Position numbers and translations under genes: made by a program
Notes under the pieces: generated by a model
Told to the model about the DNA's origin: nothing
What the model saw: the letters and a program-made list of their open reading frames with translations, nothing else
Databases searched by the model: none
Assembly: GCA_964655775.1 (NCBI GenBank)
Contig: CAZZNQ010000040.1
Location: 1-34,157, forward strand
Direction: 5' to 3'
DNA length: 34,157 bases
Source: CAZZNQ01 sp964655775
GTDB lineage: Bacteria; Planctomycetota; Brocadiia; SM23-32
Shown here: positions 7,513 to 14,345 of the stretch, piece after piece
How the letters are laid out: each line of letters starts with the position of its first letter
Position numbering within the stretch: the stretch's first letter is position 1

Positions 7513-9897
7513 TCAGAAGGTCCGGAACGCGCCGATGGAGAAGTGGAAGAACTTGGTCTCGTCGCCCGATTCCTTCATGATGGGCACGGCTATGTCCACC
7601 TCGATGGCCGCCGGGCCGAGGGCCGGCATCTGCCAGCGCAGGCCGGTTCCCACCGAAACCCGCAGCTCGTCCCAGCCGCTCAACACTTCCTCCACGTCCT
7701 CGGTTACGTAGCCCGCATCCATAAACATGACCCAGCGCACGCGGTCATCTTCGGAGATGGGCACACTGTATTCGGCGCTGCCGACCAATAGCCCCTCGCC
7801 GCCGATCTGGTCGCCCGTGCCCGGGTCGATCGGCGAGACGCCTTCGTAGTCGAAGCCTCGGAGCGTGCTGAAACCGCCGGCGTAGAACCTCTCGAACACC
7901 GGAACGTGCCCGCCGTACGAGTCGACCATCCCCACCCGGCCCCTCAGCCCGACGACGTGCTTGCCCCGGTTGCGTTCCTCGCGCACCGTCCAGTAGCGCC
8001 GCCCGTCCAGCACGACCTTGACGGTTTCCACGTCCGCCGCGGCCACCTCCACCTCCGCGCTGGCCGTGTATCCTTCCGTCGGCATGAAGCGATTGTCCAA
8101 CCGGTCCACGTATGCGCGGAACCGGACGAACGGTTTGGAATGTGACCCTCGGTCGCGGCGGATCTGCGGGGCGGCATTGTTGCTGACGTCGTCCACCTCG
8201 ACACTCTCATAGCCGGCGGTGAACCCTATGCCCTTGTACCTGGAGAGCCGCCGGCCGCGGGAGAAGCTGAAGCCGGTCCGTGTCTCGTCGTATTCGTCGT
8301 GAACGACTCCCGCGGAGTAGATTTCGGCGCCGAAGCTGTAGTCCGAGTCCTGAACGGCGGGGTTCAGGAAGCCGATGGAGTAGTAGCTTCGCTCCGTGCC
8401 GGTGCGGAGCACCAGCGTGAGTTTCTGACCTCCGCCGCGCAGGGCGTTTCCGTGCAGCATGTCGTGCCAGGAGTCGGGCCAGTTGCCGATGTCGAAGTTT
8501 TCTTCCACCAGCGAGATCTCGCCTAGAACGCCGGACTCGCTGCCGATGCCCGCACCGATCAGGAATCGGCCCGTGTCGCCCTCCTGCACCCGCACGACGG
8601 CATCGCGCACCGTGCCCTCGTCGGGCTCCAGGAAGATGTCGACGGGCGCGGGAGAGGCCATGTCGAAGTAGCCGGTGTTCAGCAGCAGGCGCTCGCTCTC
8701 CTTGATCTTGCGCAGGTCGGCACGCTCGCCGGGGTAGATGCTCAGGTTGCGGCGCACGACCGATTCTCTGGTCTTAGTCAGCCCGCGGATTTCGACCCGC
8801 CGGATGAAGACCGGTTCACCCTCATCGATCCGCACGCGCAAAGTCACCTGAGCGTTCTCGACGTCGAACACCGGTTCGGCCAGCAGGCTGCCCTTCTCCG
8901 GCGTCACGTCCATGTACCCCTGGTTGCCGTACATCTCCTCGACGATGTCAACCGCCTTGACAGCGTCCTCGGGACGGTACGGCTCGCCGGGAACGAAGGG
9001 AAGGGCGTCGCGAAGCTCGTCATCGCGGTAGACGGTGTTGCCGTCGAAGGTCACCGCCCGCACAGTGTAGAGCCGGCCTTCGTCCACGGATAGGCGCAGG
9101 TCCACCCACTCCAATTCGGGTCCGTACTCGACGTAGCCGGCAACCCGAGCGTCCAGGTATCCCATTCCTCGGCAGGCGGCCTCGACGGCTCGGATGTCCG
9201 CGTCGAACACCTCGCGCCGGAACCAGCCCGGCCAGAGGAAGCTGACAAAGCCGCGGGTGTTGCTGCTCATCTCCTTGCGGAGCGCCTTGGCGTCGGCGTT
9301 GCGCAGACCTTCGAATATGACGGCGCGCACCCAGACGCGCGGGCCCTCGCTTACGTAGAAGACCAGGTTTCCGCCGGCTGCTTCGGCTTCGATCTGCGCG
9401 CGCACCTGCACGAGGGGGAAGCCGGCATTGCGATACAGATCGGCTATCTCGCCTTCCATCAGGCCCGCGTCCACGCGGCCCAGGGACTGGCCGGACTCCA
9501 GCTCCAGCAGGCCGGTGAGGCGTTTGTCCGAGAAATGCCGGTTGCCGCGGAATTGCCAGCCCGTCAGTCGAAGGCGTTCGGAGACGCTGATGACGAGTCC
9601 CACGTCTCCGCCCTCGGCCGGCTCCACGCGGTAGGCGATGGTGCCGAATCGCCCGTCCTCGTTCCACTGCCGAACGGCCTGCTCGACCTGGTCGCCGACG
9701 TAGGGGTCGCCCTCCGCGATGCCCAGGCTTTCCAGCAGCCGGTCGCGGCTGACCAGGTAGTTGTTGTGGACCGTTATGCGCGATATGCGGCCCTGTTGCT
9801 GAGCGGCAAGAGCGATCGAGCCGATCAGGCAGAGCGCAAGCAGGCAGTGGACCGGCATTCGGGCAGTGGGCACCGTTCTCTCCGATCGGCTGGGCAT
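7513..9897 (-). CDS. bamA: Outer-membrane assembly factor BamA (Omp85)
   Basis: A 794-residue precursor that folds and inserts beta-barrel proteins in the outer membrane. After a signal peptide (hydrophobic CLLALCLIGSIALAA following an arginine-containing N-region), about residues 35-420 carry successive POTRA domains, for example RISRITVHNNYLVSRDRLLE, LTGWQFRGNRHFSDKRL, VRAVIFEGLRNADAKALRKEM, VRAVTFDGNTVYRDDEL and FIRRVEIRGLTKTRESVVRRN, so five. The C-terminal half is a 16-strand-type barrel including the Omp85 STLRGFDYEGVSP motif and ending FSIGAFRTF, with the terminal aromatic expected of BamA clients and BamA itself. The ATG at 9897, one base after the dnaB stop, is chosen; in-frame ATGs at 9924 (inside dnaB) and 9858 are alternatives. 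It follows dnaB in the run, an unusual but clear neighbour. Confidence 0.95.
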   Translation of the reverse strand: MPSRSERTVPTARMPVHCLLALCLIGSIALAAQQQGRISRITVHNNYLVSRDRLLESLGIAEGDPYVGDQVEQAVRQWNEDGRFGTIAYRVEPAEGGDVGLVISVSERLRLTGWQFRGNRHFSDKRLTGLLELESGQSLGRVDAGLMEGEIADLYRNAGFPLVQVRAQIEAEAAGGNLVFYVSEGPRVWVRAVIFEGLRNADAKALRKEMSSNTRGFVSFLWPGWFRREVFDADIRAVEAACRGMGYLDARVAGYVEYGPELEWVDLRLSVDEGRLYTVRAVTFDGNTVYRDDELRDALPFVPGEPYRPEDAVKAVDIVEEMYGNQGYMDVTPEKGSLLAEPVFDVENAQVTLRVRIDEGEPVFIRRVEIRGLTKTRESVVRRNLSIYPGERADLRKIKESERLLLNTGYFDMASPAPVDIFLEPDEGTVRDAVVRVQEGDTGRFLIGAGIGSESGVLGEISLVEENFDIGNWPDSWHDMLHGNALRGGGQKLTLVLRTGTERSYYSIGFLNPAVQDSDYSFGAEIYSAGVVHDEYDETRTGFSFSRGRRLSRYKGIGFTAGYESVEVDDVSNNAAPQIRRDRGSHSKPFVRFRAYVDRLDNRFMPTEGYTASAEVEVAAADVETVKVVLDGRRYWTVREERNRGKHVVGLRGRVGMVDSYGGHVPVFERFYAGGFSTLRGFDYEGVSPIDPGTGDQIGGEGLLVGSAEYSVPISEDDRVRWVMFMDAGYVTEDVEEVLSGWDELRVSVGTGLRWQMPALGPAAIEVDIAVPIMKESGDETKFFHFSIGAFRTF

Positions 9898-9898
9898 G

Positions 9899-11257
9899 TC
9901 AGGGGACGTTGCGCTGAGTGGCACGGGACTCGAACCGCAGGTACTGCTTCTGGAACACCAGGGGCACCACTCCGGTGGGACCGTTCCGCTGCTTGGCCAC
10001 GATGAGATCGGCCTCGGTTCCCACCATTTCGTCCGGATCCTCCGAAGGCTCCTGGGGCCTGTGTAGCAGCATTATAACGTCGGCGTCCTGCTCGATTGCA
10101 CCGCTTTCCCGCAAATCGCTCATTCGCGGCCGGCGCTGCTCCTGCTCCACGCGTCGGCTGAGCTGCGCTACGGCAACCAGCGGCACGGACAGCTCGCGGG
10201 CCAGAGCCTTCAGTCCCTGGCTTATCTCGGCCACCTCCGTCGCCCGGTTCTCGCGGCTGCGGTTTCCGGACATGAGCTGCATGTAGTCCACCACGAGCAG
10301 CTCAAGCTGGTGCTGGTGCATGAGTCGCCGGGCGCGCGCCCGCAGGTCCAGGATGCGCATGGACGGTGTGTCGTCGATGTAGAGGGGCAGGCCGACCAGA
10401 TCGTCGAGGGATGCCTCCAGCTTCGTCCAGTCGCCGGGCTGCAGCGTCCCGCGTCGGAAGTCATGCGTATTCAACCTGTTGTGTATGCACAGAAAGTTGC
10501 TCACGATCTGCTCCGCCGGCATCTCCATGCTGTATAGGGCGGCGGGCCGGCGCTGCACGGCGCAGACGTGATGAAGCACGTTCAGTGCGAAGCTCGTCTT
10601 GCCTTGGCTGGGGCGAGCGGCGATCACGATGAGCTCGCCCGGCTGGAAGCCGCCGGTCATGTCGTCCAGATCGTAGTAACCGGACGGCACGCCGGTCATC
10701 TGGCCCGGATTCTGGTGCAGCTCGTCCAGGCGCGCGATAATGGACTGCAGTACTTCGTGGATGTCGTGCGTCTGGCCGCCGTGGCGGGAGTGGCGCACTG
10801 AAAGAATGCTTGACTCGGCTTCGTCCAGCAGGTCGTCCACCTGCTGCGCATTCACCCCAGCCTTGCGGATCAACTCGCCGGCGGTCTCGATAAGCAGCCG
10901 CCGCACGGCGTGCTCGTGGACGATCTCGATGTAATGCTCGACGTTGGCGCTGGTGGGCACCGCCTCCATCAACTGCACCAGGTAGTCAACCCCGCCGACC
11001 TTCTCCAGCTTCTCCTGCCGGGTCAGTTCGTCTCGCAGCAGGATCAGGTCCACGGCGTTCTGGGAGTCGGCGAGCTGGAGAATCGCCCGGAACACGTCCT
11101 GGTGGGCGAGGCGGTAGAAGCTGCTCTCGGACAGTCTTTCGCGGGCGAGGTAGACGGCTTCATTGGAGAGGAGCATCGAGCCGATGACGCCCATCTCGGC
11201 CTGGAGATCGTGCGGGGGCACTCGCGATCCGGAACCGGGCTCAGCCATCTCGCTCAT
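9899..11257 (-). CDS. dnaB: Replicative DNA helicase DnaB
   Basis: A 452-residue hexameric helicase that unwinds DNA 5' to 3' at the replication fork. Residues 13-110 are the N-terminal helical domain that contacts primase (PPHDLQAEMGVIGSMLLSNE). A linker follows, and from about 185 the RecA-like domain: GVPSGYYDLDDMTGGFQPGELIV, Walker A ARPSQGKT (214-221), Walker B LLVVDYMQLM, the QLSRRVEQ..RRPRMSDLRESGAIEQDADVIM block with the arginine finger region, and the C-terminal IVAKQRNGPTG. Length is normal, no intein. The ATG at 11257 has no convincing SD; it lies 23 bases after the rplI stop. The rpsF-ssb-rplI-dnaB order is conserved in many bacteria. Its stop is immediately followed by the bamA start. 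Confidence 0.96.
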   Translation of the reverse strand: MSEMAEPGSGSRVPPHDLQAEMGVIGSMLLSNEAVYLARERLSESSFYRLAHQDVFRAILQLADSQNAVDLILLRDELTRQEKLEKVGGVDYLVQLMEAVPTSANVEHYIEIVHEHAVRRLLIETAGELIRKAGVNAQQVDDLLDEAESSILSVRHSRHGGQTHDIHEVLQSIIARLDELHQNPGQMTGVPSGYYDLDDMTGGFQPGELIVIAARPSQGKTSFALNVLHHVCAVQRRPAALYSMEMPAEQIVSNFLCIHNRLNTHDFRRGTLQPGDWTKLEASLDDLVGLPLYIDDTPSMRILDLRARARRLMHQHQLELLVVDYMQLMSGNRSRENRATEVAEISQGLKALARELSVPLVAVAQLSRRVEQEQRRPRMSDLRESGAIEQDADVIMLLHRPQEPSEDPDEMVGTEADLIVAKQRNGPTGVVPLVFQKQYLRFESRATQRNVP

Positions 11258-11280
11258 GTCGGGGGGGCTTCAGATGGGTG

Positions 11281-11739
11281 TCAGTCTTCTTCCTGTTCCT
11301 GCGCGACGCGGACGGTAATGGTTGCGCGCACCTCGGGATGGAGCATGACCTCCACCTCGTAATCGCCGAGCTCCTCGATGGGGGTCTCGAGGCCGATTGC
11401 CGAACTCCGGATGCCCTCGAAGCCGCTCTCTGCGAGCTGGGTGGCGATGTCCTGCGGCCCGACGGAGCCGAACAGATGGCCTTTCTCGGTGGCACGGGCG
11501 GAAACGTAGCAGAGGAAGCCGTCCATCAGTTCCGCCTGGTGCGTCACCCGGGCCATCTCCTCTTTCTCGCGCTCGTGCCTCTCCTCGCGGGCCTTCTCCA
11601 TGGCCTTCAGGTTGTCGTGCGTAACCGGCACGGCGATGCCCTTGGGCAGCAAGTAGTTGCGCGCGTAGCCGGGGGCCACGTCCACAAGATCGCCCACTCG
11701 GCCGAGTTTGTTCACGTCGTGACGAAGAAGAACCTGCAT
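11281..11739 (-). CDS. rplI: 50S ribosomal protein bL9
   Basis: A 152-residue ribosomal protein at the base of the L1 stalk of the large subunit. The N-terminal rRNA-binding domain MQVLLRHDVNKLGRVGDLVDVAPGYARNYLLPKGIAVPVT carries the bL9 signature (GxGxxVxVxxGYARNYLxPxxxA pattern). A long charged connecting helix runs about residues 40-75, and the C-terminal domain includes GHLFGSVGPQDIATQL. It ends in an acidic tail EQEED. AAGGAAGG lies eight to fourteen bases before the ATG. It directly follows ssb with only 38 bases between, so the rpsR gene usually found there is absent. Confidence 0.96.
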   Translation of the reverse strand: MQVLLRHDVNKLGRVGDLVDVAPGYARNYLLPKGIAVPVTHDNLKAMEKAREERHEREKEEMARVTHQAELMDGFLCYVSARATEKGHLFGSVGPQDIATQLAESGFEGIRSSAIGLETPIEELGDYEVEVMLHPEVRATITVRVAQEQEED

Positions 11740-11777
11740 GTCGGTACCTTCCTTGTTGATATCTGCGGGGAGCGGCG

Positions 11778-12233
11778 TCAGAACGGTATCTCGTCGTCCG
11801 TGACGTCCATTCCCTCGTCCACTGGAGCTTCGTCCTGATCGTATCCGCGATTGGGCGCGCTGTCACGGCCACGGGAGGAACGGGGCGGCCCGGACTGCTC
11901 CCCGCCACGGCCCCCTATAAACTCGAAGTTCTCGGCGACAACCTTCAGCTTGGACCGACGGCCGTCGGCGCTCTCCCAGGTGTCGTACTGCAGGCGGCCT
12001 TCGATGAAGATGGGCCGGCCCTTAGTGAAGTATTCGCTGATGACCACGCCGCGCCTGCCCCACATGGTCACGTCCACAAAGCAGGTCTCTTCCTTCTGTT
12101 GGCCGTCGCGCGTGTTGTACACCCGGTTGGTGGCGATTCCGAAGTCGCAGACGGGTTGGCCGCTGGGCGTATACCTCAACTCCGGGTCGCGGGTAAGGTT
12201 ACCCATAAGAAACACTTTGTTCAGGTTGGCCAC
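11778..12233 (-). CDS. ssb: Single-stranded DNA-binding protein
   Basis: A 151-residue SSB that coats single-stranded DNA and recruits partners. The OB fold fills residues 1-108: NKVFLMGNLTRDPELRYTPSG, FGIATNRV, FVDVTMWGRRGVVISEYFTKGRPIFIEGRL. Residues 109-145 are a glycine-, arginine- and proline-containing flexible linker, ending in the acidic tip DDEIPF that binds partner proteins. The start is GTG at 12233 with GGGGAG upstream; the family N-terminus (N-L-N-K-V-x-L-x-G-N-L) fixes it. It sits between rpsF (62 bases upstream) and rplI (38 bases downstream) as in the conserved operon, but without rpsR. Confidence 0.96.
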   Translation of the reverse strand: MANLNKVFLMGNLTRDPELRYTPSGQPVCDFGIATNRVYNTRDGQQKEETCFVDVTMWGRRGVVISEYFTKGRPIFIEGRLQYDTWESADGRRSKLKVVAENFEFIGGRGGEQSGPPRSSRGRDSAPNRGYDQDEAPVDEGMDVTDDEIPF

Positions 12234-12295
12234 GAGTATCTCCCCTCAGAGCTGGGGTGGCAACGTGCCGCCCACGAGCCGCCTCGAATTGCGCC

Positions 12296-12727
12296 CTATT
12301 CCTCGTCGTCGGACTCCGCTTCCTCGGACTCCGCGTCTTCGGAGCCTTCGCTTTCCGCAACGGCTCCCACGGGCTCGGCGGGGCGCTCGATCTGCTCGCC
12401 TTCGGCGTTGTAGAGGTCGCCCTGCACCGGGCTGACTTCGTCGGGTCGGAGAATGAGGACGCGCAGGATATCCTCGGAGAGCTGCGCATCCCGCCGGATC
12501 TCGCTGATGCTCTCGCCATCGGCATTGAAGTAGGTCAGCACGTATATCCCGCGCTTGGCGTCGCCGATGGGGTAGGCAAGCTTGCGCTCGTCCCATCTCT
12601 CCAGACGCTGAATCTCGGCCGCGTGGCGCGTAAGCATGCCGGCGATCAGCCGGACGAACTCCGGGAAATCGGAGCCGCCGCGCGAGGCGTCGATCACGAA
12701 CATCGCTTCATACAGGTTGGTTGGCAA
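12296..12727 (-). CDS. rpsF: 30S ribosomal protein bS6
   Basis: A 143-residue small-subunit protein that normally binds as a pair with bS18. LYEAMFVIDASRGG begins the ferredoxin-like fold; RLERWDERKLAYPIGDAKRGIYVLTYFNADGESISEIRRDAQLSEDILRVLIL is the diagnostic core. Beyond residue 105 comes an acidic tail rich in Glu, Ser, Asp and Ala, longer than in many homologues. The start is TTG at 12727, with GGAGGA ending seven bases upstream, a strong Shine-Dalgarno that makes the rare start credible; no ATG precedes the fold in frame. An 85-base gap separates it from pth, enough for a leader, in which I see no clear promoter. Confidence 0.95.
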   Translation of the reverse strand: MPTNLYEAMFVIDASRGGSDFPEFVRLIAGMLTRHAAEIQRLERWDERKLAYPIGDAKRGIYVLTYFNADGESISEIRRDAQLSEDILRVLILRPDEVSPVQGDLYNAEGEQIERPAEPVGAVAESEGSEDAESEEAESDDEE

Positions 12728-12812
12728 GACACTTCCTCCGTTCAGAATCTTCCTGCCGCTCAGGCAAAAAACACGTTTCGAATCAAGTGCGCCGACACGT
12801 CAACGAATTCGG

Positions 12813-13448
12813 TCAATCGCCGTCATCTTCGCTGGCGGTCAGCCCGTTGTACCGGTTCATGGCGGCCTCTATGCCTTCCTCCGCCCAGCAGAAAGCCGCT
12901 TCAGCCGCCAAAGCCGTCGCCTGCGCGGCCGTCTCCCGCTCGTCCGGGCGGAAGGAATCCAGCACGTAATCCCTCACGTCGCCACCGCCTTCATAAGGCC
13001 CGATGCCGATCCGCAGCCTGGCGAATTCGTCCGTGCCCAGTGCGGCCGCCACCGATTTCAAACCGTTGTGCCCGCCGCTCGAGCCGCCGGTCCTCAAGCG
13101 GATCCTTCCGAGCGGCAACGCCAGATCGTCAACAAGGACAAGGAGACCATCCGTCCCACATCCGGCACGCCTGCAGATGCGCGCCACGGGCGGCCCGGAC
13201 CGGTTCATGTAGCCCATGGGCTTGAAGAGCCAGATCTCGCCGCACCGGGCCAGGATCCCACCGCAGAGGTCCTCGTCCTTCTGCACTCCGCAGCTTTCGG
13301 CAATCCTATCCAGCGCCATCCAGCCGGCGTTGTGCCGTGTGTGCCGGTACTTTCGGCCCGGGTTTCCCAGTCCGGCCATGAGTCTTGTGCTCTCACCGCG
13401 CCGCTCTGGCGCGTCACCATCACGCGAAAGCCCGAGAAGGTCGAACAA
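12813..13448 (-). CDS. pth: Peptidyl-tRNA hydrolase
   Basis: A 211-residue enzyme that cleaves peptidyl-tRNA released from stalled ribosomes. The first strand and loop LMAGLGNPGRKYRHTRHNAGW hold the Asn of GLGNPG and the catalytic His of RHNAGW; further residues are Asn in YMNRSG, Asp in LVDDLALPLG and Asn in GGHNGLKS, all conserved. The start is uncertain. ATG at 13379 would cut into beta-1, so the TTG at 13448 is used here, four bases after the rplY stop; it adds about 20 residues (FDLLGLSRDG...) not found in E. coli Pth. No strong SD is present; coupling to rplY translation is likely. rplY-pth pairing is common in bacteria. Confidence 0.93.
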   Translation of the reverse strand: MFDLLGLSRDGDAPERRGESTRLMAGLGNPGRKYRHTRHNAGWMALDRIAESCGVQKDEDLCGGILARCGEIWLFKPMGYMNRSGPPVARICRRAGCGTDGLLVLVDDLALPLGRIRLRTGGSSGGHNGLKSVAAALGTDEFARLRIGIGPYEGGGDVRDYVLDSFRPDERETAAQATALAAEAAFCWAEEGIEAAMNRYNGLTASEDDGD

Positions 13449-13452
13449 CCGG

Positions 13453-14103
13453 TCAAGCTTCTTCAGGTTCCTCTTCCTCCTCTTCCTCCTCCCGGCCGAT
13501 CACTTCGGGCTCGGCGAGGATCTCGGTCTCCAGAAGCTCCTCGGGCTCCTCGGCCTCCTGCTGCGGAGGCACAACGCTTGCGATCGGTGCTTCCGGGTCT
13601 TCCAGGCACGTGACGCCGTCCGGAATCTCGGCGTCGGAGACGCGCACAGTGTCGCCGATGCCCAGATGGGCGACCTCGACACGGATGTTCTCCGGGATGT
13701 TGGTGGGCAGGCACTCGACCTCCAGTTCGTGCAGCTCGATGTCCAGCGTGCCGCCTTCCTCAAGTCCCTCCGGCTCTCCATGCACGTCAACCGGCACGGA
13801 GACGGTGATGGTCTCGGTCAGCGATATCCGCACCATGTCCAGGTGCAGAATGTCGTCGCCCAGCGCGTCGTACTGGATCTCCCTGATCTGGGCGTTCTCG
13901 GACTCGCCGTCGAGTTGGAGTTCCACGATGTAGGCGTGTTCGCGAACGAGGAATTCGGCGTCCTCGAGACTGATCGACAGCAGCGAGTTCCCCTGCTGCC
14001 GTCCGTACATTATCACGGGCACGCGGCCCTCCCTGCGAAGCCGTCGGCAGGCCCTGCTGCCGCGCACCTTCCGGGGCAGTGCCGGGATCTGCGTCAGTTC
14101 CAT
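13453..14103 (-). CDS. rplY: 50S ribosomal protein bL25 (Ctc type)
   Basis: A 216-residue two-domain bL25 that binds 5S rRNA, the longer Ctc/TL5 form. The N-terminal 5S-binding domain (residues 1-90) shows RKVRGSRACRRLRREGRVPVIMYGRQQGNSLLSI and LGDDILHLDMVRI. The C-terminal beta domain (95-180) shows VPVDVHGEPEGLEEGGTLDIELHELEVECLPTNIPENIRVEV..LGIGDTVRVSD, which is specific to this form. An acidic tail with a run of about eight glutamates (EE...) ends the protein. The ATG at 14103 has no good SD. It is the first gene of the long run and follows a strong promoter and a foldable leader of about 170 bases, which is where feedback control by bL25 could act (inference). Confidence 0.94.
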   Translation of the reverse strand: MELTQIPALPRKVRGSRACRRLRREGRVPVIMYGRQQGNSLLSISLEDAEFLVREHAYIVELQLDGESENAQIREIQYDALGDDILHLDMVRISLTETITVSVPVDVHGEPEGLEEGGTLDIELHELEVECLPTNIPENIRVEVAHLGIGDTVRVSDAEIPDGVTCLEDPEAPIASVVPPQQEAEEPEELLETEILAEPEVIGREEEEEEEEPEEA

Positions 14104-14150
14104 GTTGCTGACTCACTTATGAGAAATCTGGCATCGGGATCGCATTTCGA

Positions 14151-14266
14151 AGCGCGGCCCCAACGGCGTACAGAGTTATCCCCACGAAGAAGCTCCCCTG
14201 CGTTCATCAAAGCAGAGGGCTCTTCCACGGTAGGGGTCGGGCCATTGCAGGGGCTTGTTCAGCGCT
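14151..14266 (-). ncRNA. Candidate structured leader RNA of rplY (or 6S-like RNA)
   Basis: On the minus strand, between a near-consensus promoter and rplY, the transcript can fold into a long rod. Pairings seen by eye: AGCGC (14262-14266) with GCGCU (14151-14155); GCCCC (14250-14254) with GGGGC (14157-14161); CCCC (14233-14236) with GGGG (14180-14183); GAAG, AGC and CCUCUGC (14212-14225) with GCAGGGG, GCU and CUUC (14186-14203) around a 10-base loop. Between the second and third helices is a large open bubble (13 and 18 bases). Closing stem, central bubble and terminal stem recall 6S RNA, but the element is shorter than usual 6S, no terminator separates it from rplY, and rplY starts under 50 bases on. 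A regulatory leader, perhaps bound by bL25, is therefore preferred. No covariation test was possible. Confidence 0.45.
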
Positions 14267-14278
14267 ACGCAAGACTAC

Positions 14279-14307
14279 CTTATATCAGAATCGACGCGGC
14301 TTGTCAA
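14279..14307 (-). promoter_or_regulatory. Strong promoter of the rplY-to-trkA gene run
   Basis: On the minus strand a perfect TTGACA (14302-14307), an optimal 17-base spacer, and TATAAG (14279-14284), with TGA just before it giving an extended -10. Transcription would start near 14272, about 170 bases before the rplY ATG. Confidence 0.85.
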
Positions 14308-14345
14308 AATCCCGTGCGGCACCTATGCAGCGTCGGTCGGGCCGG

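Noticed and set aside
14151..14266. Firm call of 6S RNA, SRP RNA or tmRNA for the rplY leader
   Set aside because: It is too short and lacks a terminator for a firm 6S call. The SRP RNA core (GGAAGGAAGCAGCC-like) and tmRNA tRNA-like ends are absent.
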